Positions 10,369 through 21,358 of a stretch of 64,000 nucleotides of DNA are shown here, one piece after another (the stretch's first letter is position 1; the number at the start of each line of letters is the position of its first letter). Location: contig JAVJST010000011.1 in assembly GCA_040219295.1 (NCBI GenBank), positions 124,001 through 188,000 of the forward strand, given 5' to 3'. A model generated the notes under the pieces. The model had not been told where the DNA came from, did not search any database, and saw nothing but the letters and a program-made list of their open reading frames with translations. The position numbers and the translations under genes are program-made. This DNA comes from JAVJST01 sp040219295 (lineage in GTDB: Bacteria; Pseudomonadota; Alphaproteobacteria; Rhodospirillales; Casp-alpha2).

Positions 10369-11100
10369 ATGACCGAGAACAACAAGCACATCGTCAAGGA
10401 GTTCGACTCGGAGCTCCGGAGACTCGACAACCTGATTGCCGAGCTTGGCGGGCTCGCCGAGCGCCAACTCGCCGACTCGATCGACGCGCTGGTGCGCCGA
10501 AATGCGGAACGGGCGCAGGAGATCGTATCGGCCGACGAACGTCTCGACGATCTCGAACGCCAGATCGACCATCTTGGCATCGACATGCTGATCCGGCGTC
10601 AGCCGATGGCCAATGACCTTCGGCTGGTGATCGCCGCTCTGAAAACGGCGAGCATCCTGGAGCGCATCGGCGACTACGCGAAGAATATTGCCAAGCGGAC
10701 GGTGGCGCTATCGCAGCTGCCCAACGTGGGCTCGGTCAGAAGCGTGGTTCGCATGGCCGATCGCACGCAGACCCAGATCAAGGTTGCGCTCGACGCCTAT
10801 CTCAACCGCGATCCGGATCTCGCCGAAGACGTGCGCGCCAGCGACCAGGAGATCGACTCGCTGCACACCAGCCTGTTCCGAGAACTTCTGACCTACATGA
10901 TGGAGGATCCGCGGAACATCACCGCTTGCACCCATCTGCTGTTCGTCGCCAAGAACCTCGAGCGGATGGGCGATCACGCGACGTCCGTCGCCGAGAACCT
11001 GCTGTTCCTGGTTCACGGTGCCTCGCCGGTAGACGCCCGCCCAAAACGCGACGCTGCGCACTACACGGTGATCGAACCGAAGAACAACGAGAGCGAATAG
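10369..11100 (+). CDS. phoU: Phosphate signalling protein PhoU
   Basis: A 243-residue all-helical protein made of two PhoU repeats, each with an E/DxxxD metal-binding motif: ERIGDYAKNIAKR in the first and LERMGDHATSVAEN in the second. It restrains PhoR autokinase activity and Pst transport when phosphate is plentiful. The ATG at 10369 is preceded by CAGGGAG and gives the family length; the open frame upstream overlaps pstB and is not used. It follows pstB by 23 bases and precedes phoB by 19. Confidence 0.96.
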   Translation: MTENNKHIVKEFDSELRRLDNLIAELGGLAERQLADSIDALVRRNAERAQEIVSADERLDDLERQIDHLGIDMLIRRQPMANDLRLVIAALKTASILERIGDYAKNIAKRTVALSQLPNVGSVRSVVRMADRTQTQIKVALDAYLNRDPDLAEDVRASDQEIDSLHTSLFRELLTYMMEDPRNITACTHLLFVAKNLERMGDHATSVAENLLFLVHGASPVDARPKRDAAHYTVIEPKNNESE

Positions 11101-11119
11101 ACAAGGATAGACCAAGACG

Positions 11120-11824
11120 ATGAGCGCAGAGGCCCATGTCCTGATTGTCGAGGACGACCCCTCCCTCGCGGAGCTGTTACGCTACAATTTGGAGAGCGCC
11201 GGGTTCTCGGCCATGGTCGAGGCCGACGGCGACGATGCCATCTCGGCAGTCCGTGAGCGCGAACCCGATGTCCTGGTCCTCGACTGGATGATCCCGAGCC
11301 TGTCAGGCATCGATGTCTGCCGCCGCATTCGGGCGATGCCCGAGTGCCGCGATCTGCCGATCATCATGCTGACCGCGCGCAGCGAGGAAACCGACAAGGT
11401 TCTGGGCCTCGAGGCCGGTGCCGACGATTACATGGTCAAACCGTTCTCGCCAAAGGAACTGGTCGCCCGAATCCGCGCAATCCTGCGCCGCAGCCGGCCG
11501 GAGCTTGACTCCGAGAGCATCGAGTATGCCGGCATCACCATGGACACGGCCGCCCACCGGGTAACCCGGAACGGCAAGGCTGTTCACCTTGGGCCGACGG
11601 AGTACCGCCTGCTCAGGGTGCTGCTGGAGAGGCCCGGCCGCGTCTTCTCGCGCGATCAGCTGCTCGACCGGGCGTGGGATCCGAATATTCACGTCGAACC
11701 GCGCACCGTCGACGTGCACATCCGGCGCCTCAGAAAGGCATTGAATGCCGGCGGTGAACCCGATTTGATCCGCACCGTCCGGTCGGCCGGATACGCCATC
11801 GACGCGGACGTGCGCGAGCCGTAA
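11120..11824 (+). CDS. phoB: Phosphate regulon response regulator PhoB
   Basis: A 234-residue OmpR/PhoB-family regulator. The receiver domain has the acidic pocket EDD at 11-13, phospho-acceptor Asp55 in LVLDWMIP, Thr85 and Lys107 in KPFS. The C-terminal winged helix ends with RTVDVHIRRLRKAL and IRTVRSAGYAI. When phosphorylated by PhoR it binds PHO boxes such as the one before pstS. It is the last gene of the phosphate operon. Confidence 0.97.
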   Translation: MSAEAHVLIVEDDPSLAELLRYNLESAGFSAMVEADGDDAISAVREREPDVLVLDWMIPSLSGIDVCRRIRAMPECRDLPIIMLTARSEETDKVLGLEAGADDYMVKPFSPKELVARIRAILRRSRPELDSESIEYAGITMDTAAHRVTRNGKAVHLGPTEYRLLRVLLERPGRVFSRDQLLDRAWDPNIHVEPRTVDVHIRRLRKALNAGGEPDLIRTVRSAGYAIDADVREP

Positions 11825-11828
11825 AACT

Positions 11829-11846
11829 ACTCTCACGAGTTTTTTT
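11829..11846 (+). terminator. Weak possible terminator after phoB
   Basis: A short stem ACTC / GAGT with a four-base loop and seven T follows the phoB stop by four bases. The preceding A residues could extend the stem. The stem is too short for a firm call. Confidence 0.35.
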
Positions 11847-11859
11847 GATGTTCATACTA

Positions 11860-11876
11860 TGCGTAGCGCGTACGCA
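11860..11876. repeat. Inverted repeat between phoB and the next gene
   Basis: TGCGTA and TACGCA are separated by five bases, about 70 bases before the next gene start. It could be an operator, but no regulator can be named. Confidence 0.35.
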
Positions 11877-11947
11877 CCTTAACGAATGTCGCCTGCGACT
11901 ACGGAATGTTACGCTCCCGGTTCATAACAAGGACGGGAAACCCAACC

Positions 11948-12922
11948 ATGGCAGAGAACAGCAATGGCGGAGAAGCAACGTTTTTTACCCCCAAGGGCAA
12001 GGTGTTGTCTTCAGCCGACGAGGTGACGGCGGGCAAGCTCGGACGCCGTCCCGAGGTCAGGAACGGCGTGACTGGCTCCGCGGCCACCGGATCTTCGCAA
12101 CACAAGAAGCCGACGCGAAAACCTCGCGTCGTACCCACGAAGGTCGATCCGACCTCTGAACTTGAACAGCAGGCGGACGGCCTGGCTGACATGATTCACG
12201 AACGGTTCATGCACCTGTTGCGTGGCCGACTCGAGGAAACCGGCGGTTCGCTCAGCGAGGATGATGTCGAAGAACTCAGCCAGGAATTCCGCGATCAGTT
12301 GGGTGACGTACGCGAAGTCTTCCTCAACGCCGTCTCGTCGTATGTGCATTCGAATCAGCAGCAACGTGAACACAACGAGCGCAAGGCGTCGTTCGAACGC
12401 CTCATGGTTCACCGTTTCGAGAATCGCTTCGCGCCCGACCATGTGGTCGCAAGAGATTCGTCCAAACTGTCGAGACGGATGCTGCCGGGGTTCTTCAACG
12501 CTCTGTCATTGTTGCTCGGGCCGGAGAAACTCTCGCGTTACAAGGAAAAATCAACGCTGGTCAAAGACGTTCTCCGAGAGAAGCTGGGTGACGAGTTCTC
12601 TTGGACAAAACTCTACAGTTCGCCGCATGCGCGGAAACTATCGTTGCGTGCGCAGATTGATATCGCCCCGCATTTCCAGAACCTGGACAAACGCATCGCC
12701 TGGCTGGTCGCCCTCGTTAACTCGAACATGATACCGACCGACGATCACCGGCCGGCGGCCGGCTGGTCGTTCACCGATGCGGCGGCCCGGCAACTGCTCA
12801 AGGACGTATTCGCCGACCTCGCGGCGGCCATGGGCAACAAGGGTGCGCGCGACGCTCTGGAGCGGGAACTCGGCGCTGATTCGGTCGTCTCGATCAAGAC
12901 CGTGCTGCAGCAGATCTACTGA
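11948..12922 (+). CDS. Hypothetical cytosolic protein
   Basis: A 324-residue protein that I do not recognise. Residues 1-75 are Gly/Ser/Lys/Arg-rich and probably disordered. Residues 80-160 are charged and helical, with a likely coiled coil around QQQREHNERKASFERL, followed by a helical C-terminal region. No signal peptide, membrane segment or metal motif is visible. The ATG at 11948 is chosen over one 42 bases upstream because a GGACGGGA stretch precedes it and the protein reads MAENSNGG from there. It lies downstream of phoB and upstream of a CLC channel gene, same strand, with no clear link to either. Confidence 0.65.
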   Translation: MAENSNGGEATFFTPKGKVLSSADEVTAGKLGRRPEVRNGVTGSAATGSSQHKKPTRKPRVVPTKVDPTSELEQQADGLADMIHERFMHLLRGRLEETGGSLSEDDVEELSQEFRDQLGDVREVFLNAVSSYVHSNQQQREHNERKASFERLMVHRFENRFAPDHVVARDSSKLSRRMLPGFFNALSLLLGPEKLSRYKEKSTLVKDVLREKLGDEFSWTKLYSSPHARKLSLRAQIDIAPHFQNLDKRIAWLVALVNSNMIPTDDHRPAAGWSFTDAAARQLLKDVFADLAAAMGNKGARDALERELGADSVVSIKTVLQQIY

Positions 12923-12982
12923 TCCGCAGGGCAGGCCTCGACCGCCAGCCCGCGTTTGTAATTGTCAGCGGCTCGCGCTAAA

Positions 12983-13015
12983 CCCGTGATATCCTAAAAA
13001 CACGGGAATCACGGG
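12983..13015 (+). promoter_or_regulatory. Inverted repeats abutting the CLC channel start
   Basis: CCCGTGAT at 12983-12990 can pair with ATCACGGG at 13008-13015, which abuts the GTG start at 13016. Its first six bases can instead pair with CACGGG at 13001-13006. The two pairings exclude each other. This could be a leader hairpin or an operator. Confidence 0.4.
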
Positions 13016-14789
13016 GTGATCGCCGTGCCGGAACCGTTGACGGCAAGCGTCCTGCGCCAACGCATCATCAATGCTCTTCGCCACGAGCACATCGTGCTTG
13101 CGCTGCTTGCGATCGTCGTCGGTGTCGTCACCGGATTCGCCATCATCGGCCTGCGCGAGGCCATTCAGTTCGTTCAGCAAGTGCTCTACGGAACGAATTC
13201 CGAACGCTTCTTCTACTTCGTACGAAACCACACCTGGTGGCTCGTGATCCTGACCCCGGCCGCGGGCGGTCTGCTGGTCGGCTGGATCGTCCACAAGACC
13301 CTTCCCGAAGGGCGTCCCCAGGGAATTGCCGATGTTATCGAGGCCTACGCCCGGCATCGCGGCTACATGTCGATCCGAACCGGGCTGTGGTCTGCGCTGT
13401 GTTCCATCCTCTCTCTCGGAGCCGGCGCATCGGTCGGTCGCGAGGGGCCGGCCGTCCATCTCGGTGCGTCGCTGGCCGGCTGGGTTACTCACATTCTCCA
13501 TCTCGACCGCGGTCTGGCGCGCACGGTCCTGGGTTGCGGCGCATCCGCCGCCGTCGCCGCATCGTTCAACGCACCGATCGCCGGCGCGCTTTTTGCCAGC
13601 GAAGTTATTGTCGGCCATTATGCCTTGCGATCCTTCGCGCCGATCGTCATCTCCAGCGTGGTCGGCACGTCACTGGCCCGCTGGTGGTTCGGCAGCTTTC
13701 CCGCGTTCGTGGTATCAAACACGATCTTCGCCTCGTTCTGGGAGTTTCCAGCCTTCGTTCTGCTCGGCATCGTCTCGGCGGTCGCTGCGCTGGTCTTCAT
13801 GCACTCGATCTCCATTGCGACGCGAATTGCCAACTGGCTGCCTGGTCCCCGATGGTACCGGCCGGCAGTCGGAGGGGCCGCCGTCGGCCTCATTGCGCTG
13901 GAGTTCCCGCAGGTGATGGGTGTCGGGTATGGCACCACGGAAGCAGCACTGACCCTGCAGTTCGGTTTCTGGATGCTGGTCGGGATCGGTCTTGCCAAGA
14001 TCGCGGCCACAGCGATCTGTTTCGGCTTCGGTTTCTCGGGCGGTGTCTTCAGTCCCTCTCTCGTCATTGGTGCCATGGTCGGTACGTCGTTCGGCATTCT
14101 GGCGACCCAGGTCTTCCCCGACCTGTCCTCCGGCCCGGACGCTTACGCCCTTGTCGGCATGGGAGCGCTCGCCGCCGCGGTGCTCGGCGCACCGATCTCA
14201 ACGACGCTCATCATCTTCGAACTTACCGGCGACTACGCGCTGACGCTCGGCGTCATGGTGGCCATCGTCGTTTCTTCCGAGATAGTCCATACCTTTTATG
14301 GGCGATCATTCTTTCACGGCCAGCTCCGCGACCGCGGAATCGACCTGCGGGGCGCCTTTGAAGCAGGAGCCAAACGCAGCCAGATGGTGCGCGATCTAAT
14401 GAGCCAGCCTGTCGGCGTGATCTACCCAGACATGAAACTCAACGACGTACGAATGAAACTTCTGCGCGAGCCCAGCGGTATTCTGTTCGTTTCGGACGCG
14501 GAGGGCAAACTCGTCGGCACGGTGACCCTCGCGAACCTGGACGATAAGGCGTTTGATCACGACTACGACGACACCGTCGTCGCCAATGACGTGATGCGCA
14601 CCGATCCACCGTTCCTGACCCTCGCCGACGACCTCGGCACGGCCATCGAGGTCATGGACGAGCGCGAGGAAGACCACGTCGCCGTCGTCGAGCGGGGCCG
14701 TACGATGAAGCTCGTCGGCTGTCTCCACCACCGGGACGCCATGCACGCCTACAATCGCGCGCTCGCGCGCCTTCGACATGCGGAACACG

Positions 14790-14797
<8 letters not shown>
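13016..14797 (+). CDS. CLC-family chloride channel/transporter with CBS domains
   Basis: A 593-residue CLC protein. Motifs include GAGASVGREGPAVHLG, with the gating Glu in GREGP, GFGFSGGVFSPSLVIGAM, and about ten or more membrane helices over residues 25-440. The C-terminal 130 residues hold a pair of CBS domains (segments around SQPVGVIYPDM and MRTDPPFLTLADD) that usually bind adenosine nucleotides. Such proteins move chloride, either passively or in exchange for protons, in the inner membrane. The GTG at 13016 is used; a second GTG lies three codons on. The 3' end overlaps the helicase gene. Confidence 0.92.
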
Positions 14798-17044
<2,247 letters not shown>

Positions 17045-17048
<4 letters not shown>

Positions 17049-17929
17049 GCGCGCCAAAGGGAACGGTGTGGCGGATCTCGATCCGCGTGCCCGACACTGC
17101 GACCGATGCCTTCGAAACCGCGTTCCAGCGTTTTGCCGGTGCGGTGTCGTCGCAAGCGCGGGTCGACGATCCCGATTGGATGGTCGAAGGATACGCCGAC
17201 GCCGAGCCCGACCGCAAATCGGTCGAGACTGCGGTCGCCGCGCTGGCCCGCGATCTTGAACTGCCGCCACCGAAGGTGCGCTTCGATCTGGAGCCGACTG
17301 TCGACTGGCTGACGCAGAACCTGCAGTCCTTTCCACCGGTTATCTGGGGACGGTACTGGATTGCCGGCACCCATCTCGAAGACAGATGCCCGCCGGGGAA
17401 AGTCCCGCTCCGCATCGACGCGGGCACTGCCTTCGGGTCGGGCGAACATCCAACGACCGGCGGTTGCCTGACAATGATCGACGGCCTCGCGAAACGACGC
17501 CGACATATCAACAATGTGCTCGATCTGGGTTGCGGATCGGGGATCCTCGGCATTGCCGCGTCGAAAACCTGGGGTGCCGCTGTCACCGCATCAGACATCG
17601 ATCCCGAAAGCGTTCGCGTCACGCGGCGGCATGCGGCGATCAACGGCGTTGGGCACGCGGTAAAGGCCGTCGCGTCGGCAGGCTACGGCAACGCCGTGAT
17701 CGGCCGTGCCGCGCCGTTCGACCTGATCATCGCCAACATTCTCGCCCGGCCACTGGCACAGCTGGCGCACGACCTCGGACGCCATCTAGCGCCGGATGGC
17801 GTCGCGATCATCTCGGGCCTGCTGACCCGCGACGGCCCGTGGATGGCATCGAGTCACCGGCACGCCGGTCTGCATATCGCCAAGCGGATCGAGATCGACG
17901 GCTGGCTGACGCTTATGTTGTGTCGGTAG
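17045..17929 (+). CDS. prmA: Ribosomal protein L11 methyltransferase PrmA
   Basis: A 294-residue protein with an N-terminal substrate-recognition domain (about 1-100) and a class I SAM methyltransferase domain with the PrmA signature DAGTAFGSGEHPTT, motif I LDLGCGSGILGIAA and the NILARPL segment. It trimethylates ribosomal protein L11. The ATG overlaps the helicase stop (ATGA), and the 3' end overlaps the convergent exporter gene by 17 bases. Confidence 0.93.
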
Positions 17930-18806
17930 CCGGCACTTCCCGGAGAGCCTTCCACGCCTCGATCACGACGCAACCGAGCACGATGAGGCCACCGATGAGA
18001 CTGAGCGGCCCCGGCACCTCGGCGATGAACAGCCACGCCCAAATCGGCGCTAGGACTGATTCCGTCAGCGCCAACAACGCGGTCTCGGCCGCCGGCAGGT
18101 ACTTGGCGCCAAGCGTCAGCAACAGGAAACCGGCGCCGAGCTGACCGACGCCGAGCCACAGGAGAATCGCCAGGTCCTCCACGGTGACGGACAGGTTGTC
18201 GCTGGCGACGAAGCCGATAATGCCGGCGATCACCCCGCCGAGACAGGTCGCCGGCACCATGTCGCGATCACCGACGCGGCGGATCATCACCAGCATAATT
18301 CCGAACGTGAACGGCAGGCCGAGTGCCACCACGTTGCCGGCCATGCCGCCAAGCGACAGTCCCTCGGCGAACATCAGACCCATGCCTGTTGCCGCGCCGG
18401 CGATGACCAGCCAGGTCGAGGTGCGCACCCGTTCGCCGAGGATGACCCATCCGAGAAGTGCTGCGAACAGCGGTCCCGCGCTGATGATGAACGAGACGTT
18501 GGCGATGGTCGTCATCAGCATGCCAAAGACATAGCAGGTGAATCCGAAACCGAGACCGAGAGCCATGACGCCGCCTTCCCAGCCGATTGAGCGGAACGCC
18601 GCGACCGTCCCCCGGCGGTGGCGCCAGATCGAGAACAGGATCAGCAGGGCAACCAGGCCGACCGCCCGGTAGAACAGGATCGCCCAAGGGTCCACGTGGT
18701 CCACGCTGCGGATGATGACCCCGCCGGAACTCAGACAGAGCCCACCCAGCAAGATCAGGACGATACCGCGAAACCGGCGCTGCTTCCGGCTCTCGGTTTC
18801 AGTCAT
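17913..18806 (-). CDS. DMT-superfamily (EamA) metabolite exporter
   Basis: A 297-residue membrane protein with about ten hydrophobic helices arranged as two EamA repeats. The first repeat includes FYRAVGLVALLILF and PLFAALLGWVILGERV; the second includes LTESVLAPIWAWLFIAEVPG. Family members export amino acids or other small metabolites. The start at 18806 (MTETESRKQRR) is preferred to one 96 bases upstream that would give an Arg/Pro-rich leader overlapping the regulator gene. It overlaps the ModE-like gene by 8 bases, so the two are likely co-transcribed. Substrate unknown. Confidence 0.85.
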   Translation of the reverse strand: MTETESRKQRRFRGIVLILLGGLCLSSGGVIIRSVDHVDPWAILFYRAVGLVALLILFSIWRHRRGTVAAFRSIGWEGGVMALGLGFGFTCYVFGMLMTTIANVSFIISAGPLFAALLGWVILGERVRTSTWLVIAGAATGMGLMFAEGLSLGGMAGNVVALGLPFTFGIMLVMIRRVGDRDMVPATCLGGVIAGIIGFVASDNLSVTVEDLAILLWLGVGQLGAGFLLLTLGAKYLPAAETALLALTESVLAPIWAWLFIAEVPGPLSLIGGLIVLGCVVIEAWKALREVPATDTT

Positions 18807-19182
18807 CGCGCGCCGCGCCATCTGACCGGCCCTCGCCCAGCCAATCGAGAAGCGGCCGGGCTGCCTTGTCGGCGGCCTTGATCGCGGTGCCGTACTCGTC
18901 AACGAGACGGCGGCCCAGCGGCGTCAATTGCGCGCCGCCCCCGCCGGAGCCGCCCACCGACGTTTCGACCAACGGGGCACCCAGACCCTTGGCAAGCGTG
19001 TCGAGAAGATGCCAGGCGCGACGATACGACATGCCCATGGCCCGGGCGGCACTCGAGATTCCGCCAAGCTGGTCGATCTGGCGCAACAGTTCGACCTTGC
19101 CCGGCCCGATCACCGCATCACCGACCTGCACCTTGATGCGAAGCGACGCCCTTTTCCGCGAATGCATGCCATTCTTAGCCAT
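18799..19182 (-). CDS. ModE-like winged-helix repressor without molybdate-binding domain
   Basis: A 127-residue protein matching the N-terminal DNA-binding domain of ModE: IGPGKVELLRQIDQLGGISSAARAMGMSYRRAW, followed by a linker with GGSGGGGAQLT and a dimerisation helix. The C-terminal molbindin (Mop) domains of full-length ModE are absent. It is divergent from tupA, and a ModE-like palindrome covers the tupA promoter, so it is the obvious candidate repressor. How it would sense the oxyanion without Mop domains is unclear. It overlaps the downstream exporter by 8 bases. Confidence 0.88.
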   Translation of the reverse strand: MAKNGMHSRKRASLRIKVQVGDAVIGPGKVELLRQIDQLGGISSAARAMGMSYRRAWHLLDTLAKGLGAPLVETSVGGSGGGGAQLTPLGRRLVDEYGTAIKAADKAARPLLDWLGEGRSDGAARDD

Positions 19183-19210
19183 ATCAACGTCATATCAGCA
19201 TTCTTCGTGG

Positions 19211-19240
19211 TTGACACGTTATGTTAGTTTGAGCATAACG
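19211..19240 (+). promoter_or_regulatory. tupA promoter overlapped by a ModE-type operator
   Basis: A perfect -35 TTGACA (19211-19216) is followed after 17 bases by CATAAC (19234-19239). The spacer and -10 box are covered exactly by the palindrome CGTTATG-N10-CATAACG (19217-19240), 24 bases long. This has the same overall length and outer half-sites as the E. coli ModE box (CGnTAT ... ATAACG). Confidence 0.75.
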
Positions 19241-19286
19241 CTTCACTCCAGCTTCAATCAGAGCGAAACGAGGGAGGCTGTCGGTC

Positions 19287-20114
19287 ATGAAACGCAGAGC
19301 AATCGGATTCCTCGTTGCGCTCGCCTCGCTCGCGGTCGTCATGCCGTTGTCGGCGTTCGCCGCCGACAGAGGCTACATTACCGTCGCGTCGACGACGTCG
19401 ACCAAGAACTCGGGACTGTTCGACGAAATTTTGCCGAAGTTCACGGACAGGACCGGTGTCGATGTTCGCGTCGTTGCCGTCGGTACCGGCCAGGCCATTC
19501 GCCAGGCCCAGAACGGCGACGCCGACGTGCTGTTCGTGCATCACAAGCCGTCCGAAGAAAAGTTCGTCGCCGAAGGTTACGGCGTCGAGCGGTTCGACGT
19601 GATGTACAACGACTTCGTCCTCATCGGGCCGAAGTCCGATCCTGCCGGCGCCGGCGGCGGCAAGGACATCGTCGCGGCGTTCACCGCGATCGCCGGTTCC
19701 GGGGCCCCGTTCGTCTCGCGCGGTGATGACAGCGGCACAAACAAGAAGGAGCTCGATTTGTGGAAGACCGCCGGCATCGATGCCAGGGGCAGCTCCGGCT
19801 CGTGGTACCGCGAGACCGGCTCCGGCATGGGCGCAACCCTCAACGCCGCATCCGGCATGGATGCCTACGCGCTGTCCGATCGGGCGACCTGGCTCAACTT
19901 CGCCAACAAGGGCGACCTTACGATCCTGGTCGAGGGCGACAATCGCCTTTTCAACCAGTACGGCGTAATCCTGGTCAATCCGGAGAAACACCCGCACGTG
20001 AAGGTCGACCTCGGCCAGACGTTCATCGAGTGGTTGATCAGTGACGAGGGGCAGCGAGCCATCGGCGCGTACAAGATCAAGGGCAATCAGGCGTTCTTCC
20101 CGAACGCAAAGTGA
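19287..20114 (+). CDS. tupA: Tungstate-binding periplasmic protein TupA
   Basis: A 275-residue secreted solute-binding protein. A signal peptide ends near LSAFA, followed by the TupA hallmarks VASTTSTKNSGL, GTGQAIRQAQNGDADV, YNDFVLIGP and SRGDDSGTNKKE, whose Thr, Ser and Arg residues hold the oxyanion. TupA delivers tungstate to the TupBC permease for tungsto- or molybdoenzymes. No tupB or tupC gene follows; the next gene is a kinase about 100 bases on. GGGAGG lies upstream of the ATG. Repression by the adjacent ModE-like protein is inferred from the operator. Confidence 0.92.
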   Translation: MKRRAIGFLVALASLAVVMPLSAFAADRGYITVASTTSTKNSGLFDEILPKFTDRTGVDVRVVAVGTGQAIRQAQNGDADVLFVHHKPSEEKFVAEGYGVERFDVMYNDFVLIGPKSDPAGAGGGKDIVAAFTAIAGSGAPFVSRGDDSGTNKKELDLWKTAGIDARGSSGSWYRETGSGMGATLNAASGMDAYALSDRATWLNFANKGDLTILVEGDNRLFNQYGVILVNPEKHPHVKVDLGQTFIEWLISDEGQRAIGAYKIKGNQAFFPNAK

Positions 20115-20215
20115 TCGAGCGCTCTGACCGGTCTGCCCCTTGAGGAATAGCCAACTCGTTAGCCGATGCAGTAAGCCGACCTTGGCATCTTCATGGAGAT
20201 CGGCAGAATAACGAC

Positions 20216-21358
20216 ATGGGCGAACACCTACTGTCGTCGACCGAAAGTGTCTTGTTCGACACCATTGCGGATGGTGCGATCCTGATCGATTCGACCGGTC
20301 GGATTCTTCAGTTCAACAAGGCCTGTGAGACGATCTTCGGATACCGGCCGGAGGAGGTCATCGGTTCCAACGTCTCGGTGCTCATGCCCGAATCACCCGC
20401 GCTTCAGCACGACAGCTACACCAGCTCTTACTTCCGGACACTCAAGGACAAGGCCATCGGCACCCGGCGGGAGTTCCGCGGCCGCAGGAAAGACGGCTCG
20501 CTGTTCCCGATGGAACTTTCCATCGGCGAGTACAGGCAGGAACAAGCCGCCACGTTCATCGGCATCATCCGTGACATCTCCGAACGCAAGGCGTTGGAGG
20601 AAAAGCTGGCGACGCAGACTTTGCTGCTTCGCCGTTCGCTCGACCGCGAACGGGAGATGAACACCATGCACCGCGAGTTCACCAACATGGCCGCCCACGA
20701 GTTTCGCACGCCGTTGGCCATCATCGACGCCGCCGCGCAACGCCTCACCTCGCGGATTGCCTCTCTTGGCACCGACGACGAGGAGATCGGCAAGCGCCTT
20801 ACCAGCATCCGCAGCGCCGTCAAGCGGATGTCGACGCTGATCAGCTCAACGCTCGACGTCGCCAAGCTCGATGGTGAGGCCTTCGAGTTCTCACCCGCGC
20901 GCATCGATCTCTCGGAGGTGGTTTTACAGATCGCCGGACGTCTGAACGATCTTGTGGAAGGTGACCGAATTCGCCTCGCATGCAGCCTGGAAGATCCCGA
21001 TGTTCTTGCGGACTCAAAGATGCTCGAACACATCGTCGAGAACCTGATCGCCAATGCGTGCAAGTACTCGCCGGACGATTCACCGGTCCATGTCCGGTTG
21101 TCCGGAACCGACAACGTCGTCGAACTGACGGTCACTGACCGAGGACGCGGCATTCCGATGGATGAAATCGAGAAGGTGTTCGACCGCTACTTCCGCGGCG
21201 AGTCGAGCCACGGAACCGTCGGTACCGGGCTCGGGCTCTACATGTGTCGCCGCTTCGTCGAGATGCATGGCGGCATCATCCAAGCCGACAGTACGCCGGG
21301 AGAGGAAACCACATTTACCGTCAGGCTACCGCGACAGCTTCGCAACGATCAGGCGTGA
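20216..21358 (+). CDS. FixL-like PAS sensor histidine kinase
   Basis: A 380-residue soluble kinase. The PAS domain (about 10-125) aligns without gaps to the heme-PAS of FixL: His65 in QHDSY matches the proximal heme His, Arg85 sits 20 residues on like the distal Arg, and Leu101 and Ile103 match the distal-pocket residues. HisKA contains MAAHEFRTPLAIIDAA and the HATPase has NLIANACKYS, DRGRGI and GTGLGLYM. Many PAS kinases share this segment without binding heme, so oxygen sensing is a hypothesis. The 3' end overlaps a convergent response regulator by 10 bases. Confidence 0.85.
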   Translation: MGEHLLSSTESVLFDTIADGAILIDSTGRILQFNKACETIFGYRPEEVIGSNVSVLMPESPALQHDSYTSSYFRTLKDKAIGTRREFRGRRKDGSLFPMELSIGEYRQEQAATFIGIIRDISERKALEEKLATQTLLLRRSLDREREMNTMHREFTNMAAHEFRTPLAIIDAAAQRLTSRIASLGTDDEEIGKRLTSIRSAVKRMSTLISSTLDVAKLDGEAFEFSPARIDLSEVVLQIAGRLNDLVEGDRIRLACSLEDPDVLADSKMLEHIVENLIANACKYSPDDSPVHVRLSGTDNVVELTVTDRGRGIPMDEIEKVFDRYFRGESSHGTVGTGLGLYMCRRFVEMHGGIIQADSTPGEETTFTVRLPRQLRNDQA

